Shown piece by piece: positions 1-10,798 of a stretch of 64,000 bases of DNA; the stretch's first letter is position 1; every line of letters begins with the position of its first letter. A program made the position numbers and the translations under genes. Under the pieces are notes generated by a model. It did not search any database. It saw nothing but the letters and a program-made list of their open reading frames with translations, and was not told where the DNA came from. Source of the stretch: Lunularia cruciata (Eukaryota; Streptophyta; Marchantiopsida; Lunulariales; Lunulariaceae); NCBI GenBank assembly GCA_948567375.1, contig OX419761.1, positions 47,494,501 to 47,558,500 on the forward strand. The letters are read 5' to 3'.

Positions 1-3000
1 CTAACATGTATCCTTGTGTAAATGACATGTCTTTACTAATTATACTATAAGTACATTGACATTGGGTTTTCAAAGTAGTCTTTTGAGCATAGATTTGAGC
101 TAAAAAACACCTTTTCCTAACTTCTAATGAGTCCATCTTCAATTTCTTATGGCTAGCCATATATTAGGGAAAAGCAAGAAGAGTTGAGAAATTATTGGAA
201 TTTGTCTTCAATGACTTCTCCTCTTGATTGATTCACCATCCTACTTACACTCTCCATCTCTATCTTGTGCATCTCTTATATCTTTGTTGCCTTTAACTCT
301 TGCTTTTGCACGCATATCCTCTTGAGTTCTAGTAGTCTCTTCTAGTTTTCTTATGTTCCTTTGCATAATTTTGTAGATCCTCCTCTTCTTTAGGAAAGTT
401 GAATGGTTTGCTTGGTGCATATTTTGGACAATTGAAATCAAATAGCCTTTTGTCTTAGGTACTTAAAATGGTCTTTGGTATGGATCCCTACACAAGAAAA
501 GTGTATGAGTCCTCTGCAAAGGAAATTCTTCCACTAACATTTTTGCCTCCTCATTAGTGTCAATTTAGAAATTTCATTCTCTTTTCACACTCATTCAAAA
601 AGATTATGTTCACTCCTCAACCTCAAATTTACAAGGATAGGTGGAAATACTTGCTCTACTCCCAAAAATTGCATCCGTTCTATTAAAAAGTACAAAAATT
701 AGTAATTTTGTCCTTTATTGTAGTCCACCCATGTTTGATCTCCTTTTCCTTGATACCCTCACCCGTGTATTTGTCCTTCAATTACAAGTAGACTTGTAGA
801 ACTTCAAAAAATTGGCCCATTTCTTCTTCAATTTTTCTTTGTTTATGGATAAATGGAATTCACTACCAAACCTCATGAGGGAAGTGGCCATGTAATTAAA
901 TTGATTATTTTTGGATGGGTTTCTTCCTATTGCCAATATATATTTCTTTTAAGTGATCTAGATCTACTAGAAAATCAAGAATTTGACTATAGTGATATGA
1001 CACCAACCAGAATCTATCTTCTTCATATTTTGCTCTACTTAAATTACTAATAGAAGAAGTAATGTCCTTATCTTTACTCCTTGGAGCAGATGGAGCAAAT
1101 GCTATAAAGAAAACCATTATTTATAGCCCTTGAAATCCTATATTTTTTGCATGTGCCAAAATAAAGTACTATGGAAAGGAATAAAATTAGGATTAGAATC
1201 ATGAAGACTAGGAGGAGAAATGTGCTCTATGTATGAGAGAAGGAGCTTGAATAGAATCAACATCAATGATCTCGATGAATGTTCACTCCATGGTCTTGGT
1301 TTTATCTATCCATTTCCAATTTTGAGTGCTAAAGATGGTGCGCTATGAATTCCTCCAAGCGGGAGTACCTTGAATCTCTCTAAGATGGCACGATTTCTAA
1401 ACACCTAAATTGCATATTAGTACCCATCAATCAATCAGATTACCTTTTTGCCTTCTTGGATTTCATTCCTTCCATTTTGGAATTCAACTTTTTTCCTTTT
1501 TCTTGCTCCAATTGCATTCTCCTTAATTTACAAAGTCCTCGTAGCCAATAAGCCTATAAATCATGTTATGGATAATGACTTATAATTCTTTCATTGTTAT
1601 GGAGATTTTACCCATAACTTAAAAAAAAATTCCTTGTGGATATCATTTATTATTTATTTTTAATATTATGTATTATTGTAACGCACCTAACTCTATGTAA
1701 TTTTACTTCAAAACATACCAGAAATAGAAGATTACTAAACTAAGTATTTTCCAAGATTAATTAATCTCCTTGTAATGTACTTAACAAACACTTTAAAATG
1801 AATATGAAGCTACTCTACTCAAAGTAATTCCTTCATAAGAAAGAGTGATTGTAAGTTATTAATAATCACTTGCACTATCTAAATTAATTTTATTTTAATC
1901 AACATCCTCAAAGTTAGTAAGCTGATTATAATATCTACCAAATTAAAGAAGAACTAAAACAACTTTCCTTCTACTTTTTATTTATTTTGATGTATGTGTT
2001 GATATAGAATTCAAGGATTTAATCATGTAACTTACAAAATCATTGAATTTTCTCATATTTTAATTCATTCAAAGGCTTATCATTCTATTATCCATACATG
2101 TATCATTTTATAAAGAGATTAAAATCTAGCACTAAATTTCACTTTGTTAATATGATTACTTAGAAGTATATCAATAAGCTTAAAAAGATATAAGAACAGA
2201 AAAGTGTACCTATTCCTATTCCCTAACACTAGAAAATAACTACAACAAGATATATATCTAACTATTATTCTTTGATCAAGGATCAGAATATCAATTCTTA
2301 ACTACCAAAACAAATTAAGTGTCAAAATCTACATTCTACCTTGTTTTTATAGAATATACAAATGGTTTGAAGAAACAACACACTAGACAAAACTCCCATC
2401 CAGAATCTCAATTGAAAATGGTCAAGCAAGACAACCAAAGTACAATGGTAACACAATCCATAGAATCTTAGGTTTGATACTTGAAGCTTCAACTTCTACC
2501 CTATTATAATCCCATCATGCTATAATATATTCAATAATACTGTATCTCTTCAATCTTCATCTTGAAAAATCATTTTATAAGTCAATCAACAATAATTGAC
2601 TTATAAAATTCTCTAGATTACTCTAAATTCAACTAGATTAACACTCTATTTTGTTATGATTCTATCAATTTCTAAATGTATAAAAGACCAAAATTTTAAA
2701 AAGAGAGTAGTAAGTCCAGAAAAGAGATGGACTGAAAACTAAATGGAATATACTTCAAATATTGGATATGGAGCAAGGCCTTATTACTTATATTTGAGAT
2801 AGTTAATTGTATCCTATATATTTGCTTGTTAAGTTGGCATTTATCTCCTAACAAAGTAATTAATCCCTAACATCTTAAGCACAATTCTATAAGAAGATTC
2901 TTTAGTATCTTATTAGACTATTATGTCATTGGAAGGTTTGTAGGTATCCTTAATATATTCTTGTATGATATTTTCTAGGTCCTTAAATATTTCCTCTTAT

Positions 3001-3286
3001 AGTCTTGTAGAAATGTTCATGTAGGATTTCTATTAAATCACTACATTCGTTTGTCATATTAAAACATAGTTTTCCTTTTTCTTATTAATGAGATCTATGC
3101 GCTAGTTTAAATTCATGGATAATATCTTAAGCATTAAGAAGGAAATAGGTAATCCTTGTTAAGAACTATGTATGTAATGTTTTGGTGATAGCCATGATTA
3201 ACTACATACTATTCCAAGGTTTGATTGACCTCTAATAATGATCCTTAATGTTGACCCTCAAAGTTGATATGTGATAACTTTGTATT
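1..3286. other. AT-rich DNA, no supported gene
   Basis: I see no recognisable coding region. Two short minus-strand open stretches (241-441, rich in Lys, Arg and Glu; 905-1117) could be worn gag-like fragments, but neither carries a motif I can name. The composition matches the AT-rich spacers elsewhere in the window. Confidence 0.5.
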
Positions 3287-3407
3287 GACCAAAAAGTGGT
3301 ATAATGATAAGTAAATAGGTCATTCTGACCAAAAAGTGGTATAATGATAAGTAAATAGGTCGTTCTGACAAAAAAACTGGTATAATGATAAGTAAATAGG
3401 TCATTCC
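3287..3407. repeat. Tandem repeat, about 40 bp x 3
   Basis: Three head-to-tail units start at 3287, 3327 and 3367. The first two are 40 bp and differ by one base near the end; the third is 41 bp with a few changes near its start. Each unit contains the core TAATGATAAGTAAATAGGTC. The near identity indicates recent local amplification. No coding meaning is evident. Confidence 0.9.
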
Positions 3408-3839
3408 TTATAGGATACGTGTCAAAAATTGCTGGAATATCACTATCTTACAAAAAAATATTAATTTCTTTAACCCTAGGCAAAAACCATTCCAAAACAA
3501 TAAGAATTTCATCCTTATAGCTATGGCAAACAGAAATATAAAGTGATGACTTTTTTTACAAGTAAAATTTAAATTAATCCTAAAGGTGATGGTTGAATCA
3601 ACTTGAACCACCCACTTCACTACAAAACATCAACTGCAAAGCTTTTTTGCATTGGCCATTAGTCTTTTTTTGTTTGTTCACGTAGTACTTTCAATCATAT
3701 AGCTCATTTTTTATCCATCAAGGCATTACTTCACTCCTTTAGAACCTCAAGGACCACACACCCCAATCAAATATGAATGTTTACACACACTCAAACACAT
3801 ATGTTCCTACTACAAAGTTCCTCACTCCTAATCAACAAG

Positions 3840-4609
3840 GACAACCACCAATACTTGGAATTAAGGCAACATTGACAAAGAGCTACATCACTCAGTTCCA
3901 AAATATAATCCTGAAAATTTCCTAGATATTAGAAGGTGGATCTATGGATTGGTTCATGAGAGGTTGAAATCATATACTAAATTGAAAGAAACCATACACA
4001 AGGCCAAAATTTAGAAGCAACCTAGTGCTTTGATTCCTTGGTTGTTACAACTTGGTCTAGACCTTCAAAATAGCTACAAATACACCACACGTGTAGAGTA
4101 GCCAACATCAATTGAAATTGATATCATCCAAAAAAGACCACTTGGTATTATAGGTGGAGAAAACTTACAACAAATAATGGTTGCTTTTCTTGTTGCTAAA
4201 TTAGACATCAGATTGCCAAATGTCCAACTGAGAATGGATTACCTCAACCCACTGCCCAAGTGGAGATATTGGAGCATGAAAATCAAGGAAATAAAGAGTC
4301 CCCATAGGAGATATCAAGCCATTTATTGGGAACATGATTTTTTCCGATTGGATTGAAGCCTTGACCTATGCAAGTTTAATTCAATTGCAAGGTATGAAAT
4401 CCCATTATAGTTATACAAGTTTAGTTTCTTGTGGAAGTTTTTCAAATTCAATGTCTGTACAATTAGTAAAAGGATTATGTATTCCTATCCAACCAATTTT
4501 AAGTATCAAATTGATGATGATGGATGATCCAACTTTGAGAATTATAAGGATCCACATAATTTATCCAATAAGTCATCAATTTGAAGCAAAGGATATGCAT
4601 TCTTCATAG
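3840..4609 (+). pseudogene. Gypsy gag-protease relic
   Basis: Plus-strand remains of an LTR retrotransposon gag and aspartic protease. At 4182-4223 one frame shows the nucleocapsid zinc-knuckle spacing C-x2-C-x4-H-x4-C (CFSC, then H, then QIAKC), with a stop codon inside the knuckle. About 170 bp further on, the open stretch 4334-4609 contains LVSCGSFSNSMSVQLVKGL, which aligns with the retropepsin active-site region of plant gypsy elements, where Asp-Ser-Gly is expected; here Asp has become Cys. Several stops and frame changes separate the pieces, so this is a dead relic. It lies on the opposite strand to copy A and its host element. Confidence 0.6.
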
Positions 4610-4765
4610 TTTATTTATTAAAACCACAATAGTCAATAAAGAATCAAAACACTCCATCTTTCTTAGGTATAAATAGCATTGGTGCTACCTATAGGGATGT
4701 ACTACAATGTATGAAATCTTTCTCTAACAACTTGGTCAATACTTTTTGAAGTTCTTTTAACTTTT
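4610..4765 (-). pseudogene. Gypsy reverse transcriptase relic (fingers region)
   Basis: Read on the minus strand, this short stretch gives KELQKVLTKLLEKDFIH, a few residues, then LFIPKKDGVF, a stop, and FFIDYCGFN. That is the gypsy RT fingers/palm segment normally written as (V)KKKDGxxRxCIDYRxLN. Two stops interrupt it. It differs from both the copy A RT and the methyltransferase-bearing host RT, so it comes from a third gypsy lineage. It abuts the plus-strand gag-protease relic, forming a head-to-head scrap. Confidence 0.6.
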
Positions 4766-4779
4766 TGAAGTTCTTTTAA
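4742..4779. repeat. 19-bp perfect tandem duplication
   Basis: CTTTTTGAAGTTCTTTTAA occurs twice in direct succession (4742-4760, 4761-4779), close to the junction of several retroelement fragments. Confidence 0.9.
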
Positions 4780-4785
4780 CGTTCT

Positions 4786-4820
4786 TTGCATGTGGGTATT
4801 TGACCGATAAAGCGCTCTGG
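4786..4820 (+). pseudogene. Micro-fragment of chromovirus gag
   Basis: The plus strand reads ACGYLTDKALW, matching the gag core of the chromodomain element (ACGYLTNKALTWYDAW in copy A near 9,810-9,845 and CGYLIDKALIWYDAW in copy B, both on the minus strand). Only about 35 bp survive, fused directly to the minus-strand RT of the methyltransferase-type host element at about 4820. This marks an old recombination or end-joining point, not a gene. Confidence 0.55.
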
Positions 4821-4938
4821 AACTTAGCAAGAGCGTTCTTTAACCCTAATGGTAAGAACCTCCACTGATATAACACATCCTTGCCGTGAGGATCAATAGC
4901 CCAAAATGTTGTCTTGGACTATCCTCCTCCCTTATCGG
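4821..4938 (-). pseudogene. Host gypsy RT, part downstream of the copy A insertion
   Basis: Minus-strand continuation of the reverse transcriptase that runs out of 11,537-11,946. It resumes at the insertion point with IREED, then after a one-base frame change reads TTFWAIDPHGKDVLYQW and FLPLGLKNALAKFQ, the RT palm segment ending in the (P)FGLxNAPxxFQ motif. The host element stops abruptly at about 4820, so the catalytic YVDD region, RNase H, integrase and 3' LTR of this copy are missing. Copy A lies exactly between the two halves, with ATCGG duplicated on each side. Confidence 0.85.
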
Positions 4939-5676
4939 TGTAATACTCCGAGGACAAGAGAAGAGAGAAAACACAGATTGCACACTCAAACATTTGATGC
5001 TCCAAGGGAGCACCTTCTCTTTATTATATAGACAAAGAGGATCTCCTCCAAGGAAGCTCCACCATAGGATTAGGGACACAGATAGGTGACATGTCAGCAA
5101 GCTCCACCCTTGGATTACTTACTTGGATGGGTGACCTGTATGGTCTAGGTCCTATCTGGTTGGTCAAACAAGCTTTGACCGGAAGGAATCTTTAGGGAAT
5201 CTTCCTGTAGGAATCTCAGAATCACATGAGTAAGGTACCGTTGGAAAGCTCTCGACAAGACAAACCATGGGGGAGGGAAGGCCAGCCTTTCCTCCATTTG
5301 GGGAGGCACTTGCACATTTTCAAGGCCTAATTCATCCGTTTAGGCCTCCAAAATTGCCTTCAAAGATTTTAGGCATATTTCGGTTCCTACTCTATTAGTA
5401 GAAGTCCCCTTTTGGTGATACCTCTTTCTGATCTGTTTAGTCCATCATGTGTAACATCCTTCCAGATGTTACCAAACCAATTCTCACCTTTAAATCATAT
5501 GTCTAGTTATTGGTTCTAAGGTTCTCAAGTCTATTTTGGTTTTTGCCCTATTAGTAGAAGTACTCTTTTGGTGATACTTCTATCTGATCTATTTTGACCA
5601 TCATGTATAACATCATTCTAGATGTTACCAAACCAAATTTCACATCTAGATCATATGGTTAACCCTTGGTATTACA
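4939..5676 (-). repeat. 3' LTR of copy A
   Basis: 738 bp, beginning TGTAATACTCC and ending GGTATTACA on the plus strand. It is nearly identical to 10799-11536 and to the LTRs of copy B. The inner edge is followed by the polypurine tract. The outer edge is preceded by the target duplication ATCGG at 4934-4938. Confidence 0.95.
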
Positions 5677-5691
5677 GACCTCCCTCCTTTT
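5677..5691 (-). other. Polypurine tract of copy A
   Basis: The minus strand reads TTAAAAGGAGGGAGGTC directly before the 3' LTR (the plus strand shows CCTCCCTCCTTTT). This is the plus-strand DNA primer position expected of an LTR retrotransposon. The same tract follows the LTR in copy B at 57300-57315. Confidence 0.85.
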
Positions 5692-7240
5692 AAGACTCAA
5701 CATCCTCGTTGTGCAATTGTTGCTCAAATGCTTGCACCAACACCGGTGCATGTGCCAAATTGGCAGCAGGTTCCCAAGTTGCTTCATAGAGGGGGTAACC
5801 TTTCCATTGTACTAGATATTCCACCCACGGATGGCGAGTACCACACATGCGCTTTTGGAGAATCCGCTCTACTTCATATTCCTCTATGCCATCAATGACT
5901 GTCGGACAAGGTTGAATGTCATGTGTGGAAGTACCGTGGCCTGATCGGGGAGCATATCTGCATAATAGGGAGACATGGAACACTGGATGGATCTTCATGT
6001 GTGGTGGTAGCTCAAGGTGATAGGCCACAGCGCCGATGCGACGAAGAATCGAGAAAGGCCCAATAAAACGAGGTCTGAACTTACGAGATCCAACTAATGT
6101 GACGTTGGTTGTCGATAGCCACACTTGATCCCCAACATTGAACTCCATGTGCCTACGGTGTGCATCAGCATACTGCTTTTGTTGATTTTGTGCAATCTGT
6201 AACCTATGCTTGGCGCTCTCCACACCTTGTTGGATTCTAGAAACAAATGTGTTGACTGCATCAACCTTGGTAGTCACTGGACGGATCTTCATCAAGCTAG
6301 AAGGTGTGAAGGGATCCTCACTATACATGAGGAAGAACGGAGTGACTTGGGTGGAGGCATTCACTGAATTGTTGTAAGCAAATTCCACCAACGGTAGTAG
6401 GGTGTCCCACCTCTCTTGCTCTTCTAAGGTGATGCCGCGTAACATGTCTTCAATCGTGTGATTAGCCCGCTCTGTTTGGCCATCTGTTTGTGGGTGGTAA
6501 GCTGTAGACATGGCCAACTTGGTTTTGAAGAACCCAAAGAGTGTTCGCCAAAACAAACTGGTGAATTGGGTGCCTCTATCGGTGATGAGTACTCTAGACA
6601 AGCCATGGTGAGCAAAGACTGCATCTAAGTATAGTTGAGCTAGTTGTGGAGCGGTCACCTCCTTGGTGGTAGGGCGTACATGAATCATTTTGCTGAGCCG
6701 GTCCACAAAGACCACAATGGAGTCAAACCCTGAGGTGGTCTTGGGTTATTCACAGACGAGATCCATACTCACTTGTTCCCAACGTTGGGTAGGAGTGGGA
6801 AGAGGTTGAAGGAGCCTTGCAGGAGCTTGATTAGAAGCTTTTTTCTGTTGACAAAGTAGACAGCTATGCACATAGTCCATCACGTTGTTGCTCATCTTGG
6901 GCCAATAGTAATGGCGCTTGACTGCCTCCAAGGTCTTGTCCACTCCGACATGAGCTGCAATGGCCGAATCATGACATTCCGCTAGAATGGTGGTGCGTAA
7001 TTTTAGGACATTTGGTATCCACAATCGGCCCTCCCAAAAGGTGAGTCCTTGGGTGCTGGTGACACCTTTGGACGATTGCGCTTCTACAATCTGTGGATCA
7101 GGTTTTGTAGCAGCTAGAATCTCTTGCCAAAATTCAGGGTTAATCTTAACCTCTGCCGCCAAGTTGGTGGCCATTGGCATGCGGGTGAATGCATCTACAA
7201 GTTGCTTCTTACCTTCCACATAGGTGATTGTCATGTTGAA
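5690..7240 (-). pseudogene. Copy A integrase with chromodomain
   Basis: The integrase inserts element cDNA into the genome; the chromodomain is known in chromoviruses to bind methylated histone tails and steer integration. The upstream piece (6746-7234) holds the HHCC zinc domain (HVGVDKTLEAVKRHYYW, then CLLCQQKK) and the first catalytic Asp in SMDLVCE. A TAA stop follows at once. The second piece (5690-6715, 341 residues) holds the other two catalytic residues, in LITDRGTQF and GQTERANH, then a C-terminal domain (FRPRFIGPFSILRRIGAVAYHLELP) and the chromodomain (EYEVERIL, YLVQWKGYPLYEATWEP). Copy B lacks the TAA at the equivalent site, so it is a copy-specific lesion. The frame ends one base before the polypurine tract. 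Confidence 0.93.
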
Positions 7241-7606
7241 GCGTTGTCGCCACTCTGCTCACCGAATTTGGCGACGAGATAGATCCTTCTGCGTCTCAAG
7301 GTAGACTAGAGGTTTGTGGTCTGTCTCTACTACAAATGCCTTCTCGCCCAGGTAGTGTTTCCAATGCTTGGTTGCTAGAACGATGGCCAGCTCTTCTCAT
7401 TCTGTGGTGTGGTAGTTGCACTCTGCCGGTAACAAATTTTGAGAGTAATATGCAATTGGATGCCATCCGTCATGCCACTCTTGTTGTAGGACTGCTCCTA
7501 TTGCTACGCTTGATGCATCCGTAGCCAACTTGATTGGACGTTTTGGGTCATACCACTTCAAGATTGGTGCATGTAGCAAGGCAACCTTCAATTCTTGAAA
7601 GGCCAA
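7241..7606 (-). pseudogene. Copy A RNase H domain
   Basis: RNase H degrades the RNA strand during reverse transcription. The minus strand reads PIKLATDASSVAIGAVLQQ, with the expected catalytic Asp in TDAS, then HPIAYYSQNLLPAECNYHTTE, a stop, and EELA. A later part shows VVETDHKPLVYL, which carries the conserved TDHxxL. The stop at about 7397 and another near 7260 break the frame. It follows RT and precedes integrase, the usual gypsy order. Confidence 0.85.
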
Positions 7607-8525
7607 CTCTTGTGCAGTTTGCCATGTCCACTTCTGCCAAGTAGTGCCGTTAAAGGCTGCGCAACCTTAGAGAAGTCCTTGACAAATCTACGATAGAATC
7701 CCGTCAACCCCAAGAAGCTCTTAAGTTGAGCCTGATCTTCTAGAGCACTCCATTTTTGAATGACCTCTATTTTATCTGTCAATACTTGAATGCCCTCTGC
7801 ACTTACTCTATGCCCTAAGTAGTCTACTTCAGACTTGCCAAACTCACACTTTGAGATTTTGGCGTACAACTGATTCTATCTTAGAATCTGGAGGACCTCT
7901 TGTAGATGTTGTTGTGTTCTGTCATCGTGCTACTATATACTAAGATATCATCCAAGAAGACAATAACAGACTTATCCAAGTATGGACAAAATATGTCATT
8001 CATTAGGCTCATGAAAGTGGCAGACACATTGGTGAGGCCAAAAGGCATCACAAGATACTCAAAGTGGCCATACCTGGTTCGAAAGGCAGTTTTGTACACA
8101 TCCTCCTCTGCAATTCGGATTTGATTGTAACCGCTCCGCAAGTCCAGTTTGGTGAAGTATCTTGCTCCATGGAGTTGATCAAACAGGTCATCCATGCGAG
8201 GTAAGGGGTATTTGTTCTTCACTGTTTGCTGATTGAGACCCCGATAGTCAATGCACATGCGCATTGTACCATCCTTCTTCTTCACAAACAAGACAGGGGC
8301 CCCATATAGTGATACGCTAGGTTGGATGAACCCTTTCTGTAGCATCTCCTCAATTTGAGTCTTACACTCCTCCAACTCATGAGGTGATAGGCGATATGGG
8401 GCCTTACAAGGAGGTGTCTTCCTCGGGAGTGTCTCTATTTTGTGATCTACTCGCCTTTTAGGTGGTAATCCTGAGGGTAGATCATTGGGAAAGACATCTT
8501 GAAACTCATCCACCACATCCTTCAA
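7588..8525 (-). pseudogene. Copy A reverse transcriptase
   Basis: Gypsy RT, split by a frameshift near 7,880-7,915. The N-terminal part (8525 down to 7881) shows [65 protein letters not shown] and the catalytic [11 protein letters not shown], with FLDD at the usual YxDD position. The C-terminal part (7869-7588) shows [20 protein letters not shown] and FLGLTGFYRRFVKDFS. Compared with copy B, a T is missing from the run at about 7905-7915, which explains the frame change. The domain is otherwise full length. Confidence 0.93.
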
Positions 8526-8675
8526 TTTCTCAGGAATTTGTCCAGCGAGTTGTGCACTCTAGACTTCTCTTATTAGACCCAGAAAACATCTATCGGTCTT
8601 ACAGACAGTTGTCGTCCCTACGACATATAGAGGCAGTTTCTGCCTGTGTGATTTTTCTTTAACCCCAATGATTGA

Positions 8676-9011
8676 CTATTGGTGGGTTCTCACTACTTTC
8701 TTCCTCCAATCCACCATTGGGTTGTACTGCTCCATCCATGGCATGCCTAAAATTGCATCATAACGGGCTAATTGTATCACTCGCCACTCAATTGCTTCCT
8801 GATATTCTCCTACAGAGAGGGTTACACATCTAGGTAATGATTCAATCCTCTCTGTTTTCCCATTTGGTAACTCTACTTCTTCACTTCCATCTCTCTCTAG
8901 ATCCATTCCCAAGCTTATTGCAATAGAGCGAGACAAGAAATTCTTTGTTGCTCTCGGATCTATTAATACTCTCACTTGATTACCTTCTAGGATTCCATTC
9001 ACGACAATCAA
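8676..9011 (-). pseudogene. Copy A aspartic protease with mutated active site
   Basis: Retropepsin domain between gag and RT. The minus strand reads MIVVNGILEGNQVRVLIDPRATKNF..., then [15 protein letters not shown], the second conserved motif (ILGMxW). The active-site triplet that is Asp-Ser-Gly in the family, and is retained as IDSGAT in copy B, reads Asp-Pro-Arg here. The catalytic Asp remains but the Ser-Gly turn is lost, so the enzyme should be inactive. Confidence 0.88.
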
Positions 9012-9106
9012 TTGTGAGGTTGCCTTTTGGGATCTTTGCGCATTATTCTTCTTCCTTCCCTTGCTTCTCTGCTTCCTTATTGAGCCAGTAAGGCTGCGAG
9101 GTACAT

Positions 9107-10195
9107 TTACTGGTGATCTTCATTTTCCAAAGTGGTTTCCACCTCCTCCTCTTCAATGTGCCTCTCCATGTTGTTCAAAGATCGCCTATACGAAGGCCGA
9201 GGGCCTCTAGGGAAACGAGTGTGACAATTGGTAGATATGTGCTCAATATGGCCACAATTGTAACAACGGCGTTGTTCTCCTCGAGTCCCTTCTCCTCGTG
9301 GGACTCCATCTCTTTGTTCTTCTACCCGTCCCCGCTCTCCTTGAAGCGGCCGTGCTCCTTGATCACGGAATCGAAGGTTGCCCAATTCCATCGGTACTGG
9401 TCCACCCATGTGTGGCATTTCTGCCCAATAATGTTGAGGTGGAACTACTCCTTCACCTCCACCTAATGCTCCAGCTATTCTCTACGCACAAGCAATAGCT
9501 TCAAATACCGTGCGAGGGTTTTGCACCATGACTTCTTGACGAATCCGCTCTTTCAACCCTCATTTGAAATTGTTGAGAGCCTCTGCTGGACTCATGTCGG
9601 TAATTGCGACTTGTAGATCCAGAAATGCCTCCACATACTCTTGTACGCTATTCTTTTATCTCAATCCCCATAGTCGGGTTCGAGCCATCTGCACAGAATC
9701 CACCAATTGGAAATTCTTGAGCAGTCCTTCTTGCATTGCTGTCCATGTGACCTCCCTTCTCTCTGCCAGCATGGATAGTTTCCAAGCATCATACCATGTG
9801 AGGGCTTTATTGGTCAAGTACCCACATGCAAACACGCCTGCAGCATGCTCGGTGATCTCTGTTGAGAACAATCAAAAATATCGATTCATTCTCGAGATCC
9901 AATTCTCCACTACTCCCATCATACGCTGCCCCTTGTAAAGCTAGATGTTGCAGGTCTTCTTCATCCGGAGTAGCAATGTGGCTTCATCGTTGATAGGGTT
10001 CGTAGGCACGGGTGCCTCTCCAAGTACTTCAGTCGCAGGTACTGGGTTTTGAGATGGCTCTTCTTCTTGCATGGCTTGATCGTTCCTGAGGATCTGCACT
10101 TGACTTTGCAATGTCTCCATGGTCATCTTAATCTCTCGAAATTCATTCAACATCCCTTGCATTCCTTGCACCAGCTCTTGCAACTACGGATCCAT
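9107..10195 (-). pseudogene. Copy A gag
   Basis: Structural gag region. The start codon is at 10195-10193, but the fourth codon is a stop in this copy (Gln in copy B). The N-terminus is a predicted coiled coil (QGMLNEFREIKMTMETLQSQ, 9941-10183). The gag core lies at 9656-9871 (ACGYLTNKALTWYDAWKLS), and the C-terminus (9107-9418) is basic with one zinc knuckle, CYNCGHIEHISTNC, in perfect C-x2-C-x4-H-x4-C spacing. Frames change between these pieces. Confidence 0.85.
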
Positions 10196-10214
10196 GGTTC
10201 CTGCAACACCCAAT

Positions 10215-10658
10215 TGCTAACGTCTACTTCAATACAGAGTCAATATAATCACTCTGGAAGGCGCACAAACTATCGGAACTACCATTGGGACCTCAGAAGC
10301 TATCACTCGTTGATAATACTCCTCACCAAAATTCCTAACCACAAAATCTCTAAACATCAATTTCGGCCTCACTACATAACGGATTTCTACTTGAGTGTTG
10401 AAAGGGAGAGGATTTGGGACATTCATATCCATATTATCATAATAGAATGTAGATCGTCAAATCCCACTCTTTGTCATATATTACTACAGGTAGAATCACC
10501 GAGTTTGGTGAGTTCATCACTCTGTCCATGAATTCCGCACCAAAGTGATAAACTAGCAATACTCTCATCTGCTCATGCTGGATGTACATAACCTTGATGT
10601 GGAATGGGTTTGAGAATGGAAAGCTAGGTGCGGGAAATTGTCCCCCCGGCGCATCCAT
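10215..10658 (-). pseudogene. Leader ORF with two similar repeats (unknown function)
   Basis: Between the primer site and gag lies an ORF starting at ATG 10658, conserved in copy B. It consists of two related units: one at 10658-10437 (PSFPFSNPFHIKV..., LLVYHFGAEFMDRVMNS, VILPVVI) and one at 10432-10229 (PLPFNTQVEIRYV..., FVVRNFGEEYYQRVIAS, VVPIVC). The shared pattern is PFxxxxxI, then hydrophobic-x-NFG/HFG-x-E, then RV, then (V/I)xPxV. A frame change separates the units here and a stop does so in copy B. I do not recognise the fold. It is either a separate leader protein or an N-terminal extension of gag. Confidence 0.55.
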
Positions 10659-10782
10659 CCCATCCGCTCTCTAAAGTCCTTCCTAAGTCTAGCGATTACT
10701 CTATGTTCTCCACCTCAAATTACTCAGTTTCAGTAGTTTGTGCTATTCCAAGAGGGGTGATCTACTCTCTTGGACTAGAACA

Positions 10783-10797
10783 CTCGCTCTGATACCA
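10783..10797 (-). other. Primer-binding site of copy A (tRNA-iMet type)
   Basis: The minus strand reads TGGTATCAGAGCGAG one base inside the 5' LTR. TGGTATCAGAGC is complementary to the 3' end of plant initiator methionine tRNA, the standard primer of many plant LTR elements. It fixes the element's direction as minus. Confidence 0.93.
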
Positions 10798-10798
10798 T

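Noticed and set aside
3287-3407. CRISPR-like array
   Set aside because: Units are directly adjacent without spacers and the DNA is plant nuclear.
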